In this document: positions 1 to 7,052 of the stretch, one piece after another
Layout of the letters: every line of letters starts with the position of its first letter
How positions within the stretch are numbered: the first letter of the stretch is position 1
DNA from: an uncultured Bacilli bacterium
GTDB lineage: Bacteria > Bacillota_I > Bacilli_A > RF39 > UBA660
Assembly (NCBI GenBank): GCA_910588025.1
Contig: CAJUQG010000008.1
Span: forward strand, 1-42,674
Direction: 5' to 3'
Length of the DNA stretch: 42,674 bases
Translations under genes and position numbers: made by a program
Notes under the pieces: generated by a model
Seen by the model: the letters and a program-made list of their open reading frames with translations, nothing else
Told to the model about the DNA's origin: nothing
Databases searched by the model: none

Positions 1-2
1 CA

Positions 3-944
3 TTTATAAGTATGAATACCACTGGATTATGGGTAGGTAAATTTGAGACTGGATATAAAGGAAGTATAGATATGGTAAGTGCGCAAAAGAACGTAGTAGA
101 ACCTGGAAGTGTTCAAATTAAACCGAATGTAAACTCATGGCGTGGAATTAATGTCGCAAATGCTTTTTATACTAGTTATGATTATAAAAGAGAAATGGAC
201 AGTCATATGATGAAGAATACAGAGTGGGGAGTAGTTTCTTATTTATCGCATAGTAAATATGGAGTTCAAACAAAAGTAAGATTTAATAATTATGAAAATT
301 ATAAAACTGGTTATGTAAGTGTTATAAATCCAACTTGTGGATTTACTAATACTAATCAACTATGTAATCAATATGGAACAGACTCTAGTGTGACACAACC
401 TTGGAATACAAGTGTTGGAAATTTGGGAAGTACTACCGGAAATATTACGGGAATCTATGACATGAGTGGTGGTGCTTTTGAAGATGTGATGGGAGTAATG
501 TTAGATAAAAATGGTAAACCAATGAGTGGTAGAAATGCGAAATATAATTCAGGATTTAATGGAAGTTTTGGATGTCCAACTTGTGATGTAAATATAGGAA
601 ATAATAGTTCTATTTTATATTTAGAAAATGGGAAAGATTTTTTCAGTGACAAGAAATATTATGACGAATATAGGTATCAAGAGAATAATAAAGTTTTTAA
701 TCAAAGAATTCTTGGGGATGCGACAGGAGGAATGGGACCATTTTTTACTAAATTATATGATGCAAATACAGCTTATCTTCATAGCTGGTATCATGAAAAA
801 GGAATTTTTCTAAATATGCAAAATCCTTGGTTTGTGCGTGGTGGTGTTCGCCATGTTGGAATTGAAGCCGGTATTTTTAATTTTTCTTCAGATGTAGCCA
901 ATTCTAATAACTATGTTAGTTTTCGAATAGTTCTAAGTGTATAA
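3..944 (+). CDS. Secreted protein with FGE-sulfatase / C-type-lectin-like domain (5' end outside window)
   Basis: The reading frame is open to the left edge, so the N-terminus (probably a leader or prepilin-like helix) is missing. The visible part has the landmarks of the formylglycine-generating-enzyme-like C-type-lectin fold: GIYDMSGGAFEDVMG resembles the family's YDMSGNVWEW motif, and RGGVRH followed near the end by SFRIVL resembles the terminal RGGSW...GFR core. The conserved stretch NTEWGVVSYLSHSKYG recurs in a second, degenerate copy at 8820-9542. The residues needed for formylglycine catalysis cannot be assigned, so a structural or adhesive surface role is more likely than sulfatase activation. 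Cysteines are sparse and paired (PTCGF, GCPTC). The fold assignment is from motif resemblance; the function is not known. Confidence 0.6.
   Translation, partial: FISMNTTGLWVGKFETGYKGSIDMVSAQKNVVEPGSVQIKPNVNSWRGINVANAFYTSYDYKREMDSHMMKNTEWGVVSYLSHSKYGVQTKVRFNNYENYKTGYVSVINPTCGFTNTNQLCNQYGTDSSVTQPWNTSVGNLGSTTGNITGIYDMSGGAFEDVMGVMLDKNGKPMSGRNAKYNSGFNGSFGCPTCDVNIGNNSSILYLENGKDFFSDKKYYDEYRYQENNKVFNQRILGDATGGMGPFFTKLYDANTAYLHSWYHEKGIFLNMQNPWFVRGGVRHVGIEAGIFNFSSDVANSNNYVSFRIVLSV
399..472 (+). repeat. 74-bp near-identical block, copy 1 (copy 2 at 9000-9073)
   Basis: The two lectin-like gene copies differ widely, but this stretch matches 9000-9073 with a single substitution (T at 434, C at 9035). It encodes the segment from PWNTS to the GIYDMSGG core. 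Identity extends through third codon positions, which protein-level selection alone does not explain well. Confidence 0.85.
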
Positions 945-982
945 CTAATTATAAAAAAATTCTGTAAAGATTTGAAAGAAAC

Positions 983-1012
983 TTGCAACGAACAATCGTT
1001 TTGGTGTATAAT
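983..1012 (+). promoter_or_regulatory. Sigma-A-type promoter for rmuC
   Basis: A TTGCAA box and a TATAAT box are separated by 18 bp and lie just upstream of the rmuC ribosome site. No terminator hairpin is obvious after the preceding gene. Confidence 0.6.
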
Positions 1013-1030
1013 TCATTTGAGGGATATTTT

Positions 1031-2119
1031 ATGGAATACGTAATTTTAGCTTTATTAATTGTTATCTTATTTGTGCAGATTATTTTTTTTTTTAAGAATA
1101 ATCATGGAAGCGATCATCAAACAGAACGCTTAGGGAGATTTGAAACGAATATTACCAAAGAAATTGGTACGTTTAAATATGAATTTACTAATAACTTACG
1201 AAATGATTTTGATAAATTAAATGAAAATGTTGAACGAAAATTATTAGAAATTAATGATCGAGTGAATCGTCGATTGGATGAAAATTTTGAAAAAACTAAT
1301 AAAACTTTTTCTAGTGTGTTAGAGCGTCTGTCAAAGATAGATGAAGCTCAGAAGAAAATTGATAGTTTGTCTAGTGAAATTGTATCGTTACAAAGTGTTT
1401 TAACTGATAAAAAAACGAGAGGTATTTTTGGTGAAGTTCATTTAAATTATATTTTAAGTAGTGTGTTTGGAGAGAATAATAAAGATATTTATCAAATTCA
1501 ACATAAAATGCCGAATGGAGCGATTGCTGATGCTATTTTATTTACTCCTAATCCTTTAGGAACTATTTGTATTGATTCTAAGTTTCCTTTAGAAAATTAT
1601 GAACGAATGACTAATCGGGAATTATCAAAAGAAGTGAGAGATGTAGCTTTTAAACAATTTAAGTTAGATGTTAAAAAGCATATTGATGCGATTCATGATA
1701 AATATATTATACCAGGAATTACTGCTAATGAAGCGATTTTGTTTTTACCAGCTGAGGCAATTTTTGCTGAAATCAATGCTTATCATTCTGATTTGTTACA
1801 ATATGCTTATCAAAAAAAGGTATGGATTACGTCACCTACTACTTTAATGAGTACTCTTACTACGATTCATATGATTATTAAAAATATGGAACGAGATAAA
1901 TATGCTAAAGTAATTCAAGAAGAGCTTACCAAACTAGGAGTGGAATTTGAACGTTATCGAGTTCGTTGGAGTGCCTTATCTAATCATATTGAAACAGTTT
2001 CTAAAGATGTTAGAGAACTTAATATTACGACTGATAAAATTACAAAACGTTTTGATTCTATTAATAATGCTGAAATTGTAAAACATAATAAAGAAAAAGA
2101 ATTAGAACAAATACAATAA
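1031..2119 (+). CDS. rmuC: DNA recombination protein RmuC
   Basis: RmuC-family protein, thought to limit inversions and process DNA at recombination structures through a restriction-endonuclease-like core. From the chosen ATG the product is 362 aa. A single N-terminal membrane helix (about residues 2-20) is followed by a long charged coiled coil (about 30-130), then the RmuC domain beginning near GIFGEVHLNYIL and including the conserved ICIDSKFPLENY and AIFLPAEAIFAEI-like segments. The start at 1031 is preferred over upstream in-frame starts because a GAGGG ribosome site precedes it at normal spacing and the hydrophobic helix starts at once. It is a single-gene unit with its own promoter and faces uppP tail to tail. 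Confidence 0.88.
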   Translation: MEYVILALLIVILFVQIIFFFKNNHGSDHQTERLGRFETNITKEIGTFKYEFTNNLRNDFDKLNENVERKLLEINDRVNRRLDENFEKTNKTFSSVLERLSKIDEAQKKIDSLSSEIVSLQSVLTDKKTRGIFGEVHLNYILSSVFGENNKDIYQIQHKMPNGAIADAILFTPNPLGTICIDSKFPLENYERMTNRELSKEVRDVAFKQFKLDVKKHIDAIHDKYIIPGITANEAILFLPAEAIFAEINAYHSDLLQYAYQKKVWITSPTTLMSTLTTIHMIIKNMERDKYAKVIQEELTKLGVEFERYRVRWSALSNHIETVSKDVRELNITTDKITKRFDSINNAEIVKHNKEKELEQIQ

Positions 2120-2127
2120 TTTTTAAA

Positions 2128-2149
2128 TAAAAAAACCGCTTTTTAGCGG
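2128..2149 (-). terminator. Terminator of uppP
   Basis: CCGCT/AGCGG stem with a four-base loop (2136-2149). Read on the minus strand it is followed by a run of seven T. The uppP stop codon lies inside the hairpin. Confidence 0.75.
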
Positions 2150-2961
2150 AAGAAGAATAAGACAAAGATTCCAAGGGTGAGACAGTAAATGGAAAATTTC
2201 CAAAGCTGTCCTTTTTTTACCCAATTACTTAACCAACGGTATGCAAAGAAAGTAACAATTCCAGATGCAATTAGTCCAGCTGTATATGGAAGAACTAAGC
2301 TAGTAATGTTATCACTTCCAAGCATATCGATTAATCCTAGTCCCATAGAAGCAACAGAGACAGGAAAATACAACATGAAGGTATATTTTAATGATGTTTC
2401 TCTTGATAATCCACAAAGAAGACAACCTACTAAAACGGTTCCACTACGACTAATGCCTGGAAATAAAGCGACCATTTGCAGTAAACCTATGATGATGGCA
2501 TCTTTATAAGTAATATCTTTGTCTTTTTTGATTCCTTTGGAATTTCTTACTAAAAATAAAGCTAGTGCTGTGATTAAAAAGGCAACTCCTAAAATACGAG
2601 GACCAGACAAAATTGTTTCAATTTTATCTTTTAAAAGTAGTCCTGTAATTCCAACTGGAATGGAACCAATGATAATCAATAGACAATATTTAAAATCTAT
2701 TTGATATTCTTTTTTCTTTTCTTTGTTTTTGGTAAAGATAAAGCCAAAGAAGGAATGGATTAATTTTATAATGTCTTTCCAAAAAATTAATAAGATTGCT
2801 AAGAAAGAACCAAAATTTACAATGATTTCAAAGTTTAAGTCATTTTGAATGGTCGTATTAAAAATATTTTTTAATAGAACTAAATGGCCACTTGATGAAA
2901 TGGGTAAAGGTTCTGTTAAGCCTTGAATTATGCCAAAAATTATATACTCAAAAAGTTTCAT
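2143..2961 (-). CDS. uppP: Undecaprenyl-diphosphatase UppP (BacA)
   Basis: Integral membrane phosphatase that converts undecaprenyl pyrophosphate to the monophosphate, recycling the lipid carrier of peptidoglycan synthesis; it also gives bacitracin tolerance. The 272-aa length is typical. The N-terminal motif GLTEPLPISSSGHL carries Glu17, the SSSGH element and His26; the second signature PGISRSGT is also present. About seven to eight hydrophobic helices are visible. The usual motif reads GLTEFLP, so Pro18 replaces the common Phe. An AAGGTGAT ribosome site precedes the ATG. It is divergent from the small gene at 3027. Confidence 0.95.
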   Translation of the reverse strand: MKLFEYIIFGIIQGLTEPLPISSSGHLVLLKNIFNTTIQNDLNFEIIVNFGSFLAILLIFWKDIIKLIHSFFGFIFTKNKEKKKEYQIDFKYCLLIIIGSIPVGITGLLLKDKIETILSGPRILGVAFLITALALFLVRNSKGIKKDKDITYKDAIIIGLLQMVALFPGISRSGTVLVGCLLCGLSRETSLKYTFMLYFPVSVASMGLGLIDMLGSDNITSLVLPYTAGLIASGIVTFFAYRWLSNWVKKGQLWKFSIYCLTLGIFVLFFFR

Positions 2962-2977
2962 ATTATCACCTTAATAC

Positions 2978-3005
2978 ATTATATAATAAATTTTCTTTTT
3001 AAGAA
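2978..3005 (-). promoter_or_regulatory. Possible promoter for uppP
   Basis: On the minus strand TATAAT lies 16 bp downstream of TTCTTA, within the 65-bp gap between the divergent genes. The -35 match is weak. Confidence 0.3.
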
Positions 3006-3026
3006 ATAGAATTTAGTGGTGAGGTT

Positions 3027-3260
3027 ATGTTTTTCATTGTTCTTTTTCTACTTGGCTTCTTTTTGAGTAGTTTGGGACTTTCATTTAGTATTATCTATTT
3101 TAATTTGATGACTATGGGGTATAGTTTTTCTCAATATGTTCATTTTATTATTAGTAGGATAGAATGTAGTTTATTATGGATAGGAATTCTACTTATGTTA
3201 ATTTCGTGGAAAGGAAAAGAAATATATGAATTATTATTACGACGTTTTACTAAATTTTAG
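3027..3260 (+). CDS. Small two-helix membrane protein, unknown function
   Basis: A 77-aa product with a hydrophobic helix at about residues 2-27 and a second at about 46-63, ending in a basic tail (RRFTKF). It has a good GTGGTGAGG ribosome site. It overlaps the start of the next gene by 35 nt, so the two are probably translated together. I do not recognise the family. Because the next gene resembles a forespore-expressed family and dacB-spmA-spmB follow, a sporulation link is possible but unproven. Confidence 0.6.
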   Translation: MFFIVLFLLGFFLSSLGLSFSIIYFNLMTMGYSFSQYVHFIISRIECSLLWIGILLMLISWKGKEIYELLLRRFTKF

Positions 3261-3861
3261 TGAAAATGAAGTGTGGAACTTTTATGAATGGGAAGAAACA
3301 GATCCTTTACTTTTTGCTAAAAAAATTCCTTTGTTTCGTGTTTCATTTGAGGTAATTCAGGATTTTTTGAAATTTTATATTTGTTTGGATTCTGATTTTG
3401 TAAAACAAATTGCTCATAAAGCTGTTTTTCAAGAGAAAGAAGATATTTATGCCGCATTTTTGGTTAGTGATGCTAAAAATTCCTTTGCTGTTAAAGTAAA
3501 TGAAGAAGGATGTGTTGAAGGTATTAGTAAGTTAATGATTCGTGATGATAATAATTTAAATGAGTTTATGTATACACTTCCTATTCGAGAAATTAATTAT
3601 GAGATACAGGAAAGACGAGAAAGAAAAACGAGTTTTCGTCAATATGAAAAGATGATAGAGAGTATTTTAAAGGAACTAAAGGATTTAAAAGATGAGAATG
3701 GTTTTCATAAATTAAAATATTTATATTATGAATGTTTTCAACAAGAAGAATCAGATATGGAGAAGATGTATCAAGAAATGGTGGCATTTTTACCGAAGTG
3801 TTCTGGAGGAGAATTGTCACGAATGAATTATTTTATTCAATTATCTTCTCATCAAGTTTAA
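3226..3861 (+). CDS. YjbA-like (DUF3603/UPF0736) protein, tentative
   Basis: A 211-aa soluble protein. The N-terminus (YYYDVLLNFSENEVWNFYEW, then DPLLFAKKIPLFRV) resembles Bacillus YjbA, which begins with an LHDVWVNW..FHEW..ED..ELLDQVPLLRV pattern. The central part contains a charged helix (IQERRERKTSFRQYEKMIE) and the C-terminal half is helical and acidic, as in that family. The assignment rests on remembered motif similarity only. YjbA has no defined biochemical role. The gene overlaps the preceding small membrane protein gene and is closed by its own terminator before dacB. Confidence 0.5.
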   Translation: MNYYYDVLLNFSENEVWNFYEWEETDPLLFAKKIPLFRVSFEVIQDFLKFYICLDSDFVKQIAHKAVFQEKEDIYAAFLVSDAKNSFAVKVNEEGCVEGISKLMIRDDNNLNEFMYTLPIREINYEIQERRERKTSFRQYEKMIESILKELKDLKDENGFHKLKYLYYECFQQEESDMEKMYQEMVAFLPKCSGGELSRMNYFIQLSSHQV

Positions 3862-3873
3862 TTTTTTTAAAGT

Positions 3874-3896
3874 AGGACTTAAATGGTCCTTTTTTT
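3874..3896 (+). terminator. Terminator before dacB
   Basis: AGGAC/GTCCT stem (3874-3878 with 3886-3890) followed by six T. Confidence 0.7.
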
Positions 3897-3919
3897 CATA
3901 TCCTTTGATAGGTGGAATT

Positions 3920-5005
3920 ATGAAGAAAATCATTTTAGTAGTATTTAGTTTTTTTGTTTTTTCAAAAATGGTTTTAGCTTATAGTGCAGAAAGTATGATT
4001 GCAATGGATATGGCTTCAGGTCGAGTATTGTATGAGCAGAATGCTTATGAAGAAAAGTTAATTGCTAGTACGACAAAGATTATGACGACGATAGTGGCAA
4101 TTGAACAACTTAATTTGGATACTGAAATTACGGTGGATGAGCGAGTGTTAAAAGCTTATGGAAGTGGTATTTATATTGAAGTTGGAGAAGTGATGACTTT
4201 AAGAGATTTATTATATGGGCTTATGCTTCGTAGTGGAAATGATGCCGCAATTGTCATTGCTTGTGGAGTTTCAGGGAGTATGGAAGGATTTGTAACCCTT
4301 ATGAATCAAAAAGCTTATGAATTAGGAATGAGTCATACCACTTTTTATAATGCACATGGACTCGAAGAAAATGATGGTAAGGGAAATACTTCAACTTCCT
4401 ATGATATGGCTCTTTTGATGCGTTATGCGATGAAAAATGAAAATTTTCGGGAGATTACGGGAACTAAAAATTATGTAGGTAAGAGTAATAAGAAAACTTA
4501 TCATTGGACTAATAAAAATAAGTTATTACGTACTTATGAGTATACGATTGGAGGAAAAACTGGTTTTACAGAAAAAGCACGACGAACGTTAGTTACAGCG
4601 GCTTTGAAAGATGGAAAGGAGATTGCGATTGTGACATTAAATGATGGAAATGATTTTCAAGATCATCAAAATTTATATGAAGTGTTGTTTGCTAAATATG
4701 AACAAGTTACGGTTTTAAAAAGAAATGAATTAGAAATACCAGATTTACAGAATTATCAAAATGATCAGTTATATCTTGAAAAGGATATTGAGTTATTAGC
4801 TACGAAAAATGAAATATCATCTCTTCGTGTAAGTTATGAGATGAATGCAGTAGAACATTATAAAAGTGGAGATGTTGTCGGCTTAGCTCATATCTTTTTA
4901 GGAGATAAAGAAATCATGTCAACGCGTATTTATGTGAGAAAAGAGGCGGAAGTACCTAAGGAAGGATTTTTACAAAAATTATTTGGGTGGTTGTTTGGAT
5001 GGTAA
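3920..5005 (+). CDS. dacB: Sporulation D-Ala-D-Ala carboxypeptidase DacB
   Basis: Serine-type D-alanyl-D-alanine carboxypeptidase (S11, PBP5 type) that trims pentapeptide stems; DacB adjusts cross-linking of spore cortex. The product is 361 aa with a signal peptide of about 20 residues ending near VLA. All three active-site motifs are present: STTK (nucleophile Ser50), SGN (105-107) and KTG (213-215). The C-terminus ends in an amphipathic, Trp-rich stretch (FLQKLFGWLFGW) suited to membrane anchoring. Gene order dacB-spmA-spmB is the same as in Bacillus subtilis, which separates this copy from the dacF-type paralog at 38364. The ATG at 3920 has a GGTGG site. Confidence 0.92.
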   Translation: MKKIILVVFSFFVFSKMVLAYSAESMIAMDMASGRVLYEQNAYEEKLIASTTKIMTTIVAIEQLNLDTEITVDERVLKAYGSGIYIEVGEVMTLRDLLYGLMLRSGNDAAIVIACGVSGSMEGFVTLMNQKAYELGMSHTTFYNAHGLEENDGKGNTSTSYDMALLMRYAMKNENFREITGTKNYVGKSNKKTYHWTNKNKLLRTYEYTIGGKTGFTEKARRTLVTAALKDGKEIAIVTLNDGNDFQDHQNLYEVLFAKYEQVTVLKRNELEIPDLQNYQNDQLYLEKDIELLATKNEISSLRVSYEMNAVEHYKSGDVVGLAHIFLGDKEIMSTRIYVRKEAEVPKEGFLQKLFGWLFGW

Positions 5006-5580
5006 GTATAATCTGGGGGTTCTTTCTGGTTGTCGGCGTATTTTTTTCTATTTTTACAGGTCAAATTGAACCATTAAACAATCAAATTTTAAAAGGAGCT
5101 AGCGAAGGAATAGGTATTCTTATGGAAATGTTACCTGTCTTAGTTTTATGGACTGGGGTAATGAAAATTGCGGAAGATGCTGGTATTTTACAAAAGTTTT
5201 CGAATTTAGTACGACCTATTTTGCATTTAATTTTTCCAAGTCTTGATAAAAATGATGCCGCACTTGGATATATTGCTTCTAATATTGCTGCAAATGCTTT
5301 AGGACTTGGATCTGCTGCTACTCCTTTTGGATTAAAAGCGATGGATGAATTACAGAAGAAAAATCCAAAAAAAGATACTGCAACTGAAGCGATGATTACA
5401 TTTTTAATTTTAAATACGGGAGGAGTTACGATTGTGCCGACAACGGTGATTGCGTTACGTTTGATGCACGGAAGTGCGAATCCTTCTGAAATCATTATTA
5501 CTTCGATTTTAGCTACGGCATGTTCTAGTATTTCGGGATTGTTTTTAGATTATATTATACGAAAGAGGAAACGTTCATGA
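4999..5580 (+). CDS. spmA: Spore maturation protein SpmA
   Basis: Multi-pass membrane protein (193 aa) needed with SpmB for full dehydration of the spore core. The start MVSIIWGFFLVVG lines up with Bacillus SpmA MVNIIW; GLGSAATPFGLKAM and ITFLILNTGGVTIVPTTVIALR are the conserved nucleoside-recognition (Gate-like) segments. The ATG at 4999 lies inside the end of dacB (ATGGTAA overlap of 7 nt), implying translational coupling; the upstream in-frame GTG at 4987 is less likely. It overlaps spmB by 4 nt. Confidence 0.93.
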   Translation: MVSIIWGFFLVVGVFFSIFTGQIEPLNNQILKGASEGIGILMEMLPVLVLWTGVMKIAEDAGILQKFSNLVRPILHLIFPSLDKNDAALGYIASNIAANALGLGSAATPFGLKAMDELQKKNPKKDTATEAMITFLILNTGGVTIVPTTVIALRLMHGSANPSEIIITSILATACSSISGLFLDYIIRKRKRS

Positions 5581-6098
5581 ATTTAATTTCGTTATTTATT
5601 ATTCCCATTTTTGTGGTAGGAGTAGTATTTTATGGTTTTGTGAAAAAAGTTGATATTTATGAATCTTTTTTAAAGGGAGCAAAGGAAGGACTTATTATGA
5701 CGTTTCATATTGCTCCTGCAGTTATTGCAATGGTTTTTGCAACGAATTTATTTTTGAATAGTCATTTTATTGAATGGGCTTTTCAGTTTATGCGGCCAAT
5801 TTTTCAAATTATTCATGTTCCCATTGAAATATTACCGATGGCGTTAGTAAGACCAATTAGTGGAACAGCTTCTTTAGCTATTTTAAATAATATTTTACTG
5901 GTATATGGTCCTGATTCTTTTGTGGGCAGACTTGCTTCTACCTTGCAGGGGTGTACAGATACCACGATTTATGTTTTAGCTCTTTATTTTGGGAGTATTA
6001 AAGTGACAAAAACTGGACATGCTTTGGGGGCAGGGTTATTTGCAGATTTTGTGGGAATTTTAGCTAGTTTTGTGATTGTTTCCTTCTTTTTTGGTTAA
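5577..6098 (+). CDS. spmB: Spore maturation protein SpmB
   Basis: Partner of SpmA, 173 aa, close to the usual length of about 178. Conserved features are the N-terminal helix, VDIYESFLKGAKEGL, RPISGTASLAIL, and the SFVGRLASTLQGCTDTTIYVL segment, which is the strongest family signature. Four to five membrane helices are visible. The start codon overlaps the spmA stop as ATGA. This closes the dacB-spmA-spmB operon, expected to act in the mother cell during cortex formation and core dehydration. Confidence 0.93.
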   Translation: MNLISLFIIPIFVVGVVFYGFVKKVDIYESFLKGAKEGLIMTFHIAPAVIAMVFATNLFLNSHFIEWAFQFMRPIFQIIHVPIEILPMALVRPISGTASLAILNNILLVYGPDSFVGRLASTLQGCTDTTIYVLALYFGSIKVTKTGHALGAGLFADFVGILASFVIVSFFFG

Positions 6099-6225
6099 CG
6101 TTATTAAGAATATTTTTTCTTTTTTTGGATATATTATCATTGGAAGTATTTGGGAGTAAAAGGTAAATTTTTGGCTTAAACATTAGGAAGTTATGGTATA
6201 TGCTGTAGAAAAATGTCAAGCTAAT

Positions 6226-6254
6226 TTGCTTTTTCTCATAAGATATGGTAGTAT
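6226..6254 (+). promoter_or_regulatory. Possible sigma-A-type promoter
   Basis: TTGCTT and TAGTAT separated by 17 bp, about 35 bp upstream of the glucosaminidase-like gene. The rest of the 192-bp gap after spmB shows nothing I can name. Confidence 0.35.
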
Positions 6255-6290
6255 TAGTTTTGTTTCCGCAAAAAAAGAGGTAGAGATTAA

Positions 6291-6971
6291 ATGGAAAAAT
6301 TACCGTCGGTTAGGGCTCTTTTAGGGGCCATAATCGTCATCTTATCACTTGTTGTTTTGAGGAGTCATTATCAATTTCTTGCGAATTTACCAATTCGTAG
6401 TGATGTAAGTATACTGGGGAGTTATTTACGTGCAAGTTCTAAAATTCCAATGAATATGATAACCAAGTACTATCAAGAACCAATCAGTGATCAAATTGAA
6501 GTAATTGAAAGTGTTTTAGAAACACCCTTAGCTATCGAAGTCGTTCCTACAATCGTCTATGAAGGAATGTCGATGGAAAGCTTAAGTGCCAAACTAAATC
6601 GTAGTTTGAAGTCTACTTTAAGTGGATATGGAGAGATGTTTGCTCATTTGTCCATTGAGTATGGAGTAGATCCTTACGTTGCAATTGCAATTGTACTATT
6701 GGAGACAGGATGTTATTCTGGAACATGTAGTACACTTACAAGTCAATGTAATAATGTCGGGGGAATGAAAGGCAGTCCTGGATGTGGTGGAGGAGCTTAT
6801 AAACAGTTTGCTTCTTTGGAAGAAGGGATTGAAGCTTTTATTAAAAATTTGTCCAAGAATTATTATCGAAAGGGACTTACGACTGTAGAGCAAATAGGAA
6901 AAAAATATGCGGAAAGTAATACATGGTCTACAAAAGTAAATAATTATATATTAAAGATAAAAGCAAATTAG
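6291..6971 (+). CDS. Membrane-anchored glucosaminidase-like peptidoglycan hydrolase
   Basis: A 226-aa protein with an N-terminal membrane helix (about residues 7-24), a linker, and a lysozyme-like/GH73-type domain from about 112 to the end. The likely catalytic Glu138 sits in AIVLLETGCYSG; NVGGMKG corresponds to the N-x-FGxKG element of GH73 enzymes, followed by YKQFASLEEGIEAFIKNL and the terminal GLTTVEQIGKKYAES..W segment typical of these amidase/glucosaminidase modules. Cysteines at about 141, 146 and 153 plus one in GSPGCGGG suggest disulfides outside the cell. It follows the spm genes but has its own presumed promoter and terminator. The exact bond cleaved cannot be told from sequence. 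Confidence 0.75.
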   Translation: MEKLPSVRALLGAIIVILSLVVLRSHYQFLANLPIRSDVSILGSYLRASSKIPMNMITKYYQEPISDQIEVIESVLETPLAIEVVPTIVYEGMSMESLSAKLNRSLKSTLSGYGEMFAHLSIEYGVDPYVAIAIVLLETGCYSGTCSTLTSQCNNVGGMKGSPGCGGGAYKQFASLEEGIEAFIKNLSKNYYRKGLTTVEQIGKKYAESNTWSTKVNNYILKIKAN

Positions 6972-6998
6972 AAAGAAAGGAAGGACTTTCTTTTTTTC
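6971..6998 (+). terminator. Rho-independent terminator
   Basis: AAAGAAAG/CTTTCTTT stem with a 6-base loop followed by T4, starting at the stop codon of the preceding gene. Confidence 0.75.
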
Positions 6999-7026
6999 TT
7001 GCTTTTTTGTCAAATAAAGGTATAAT
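6999..7026 (+). promoter_or_regulatory. Possible sigma-A-type promoter
   Basis: TTGCTT, 16-bp spacer, perfect TATAAT at 7021-7026, about 27 bp before the next start. Confidence 0.5.
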
Positions 7027-7052
7027 ATTTAATATAGTAAAGGGGTATGATT

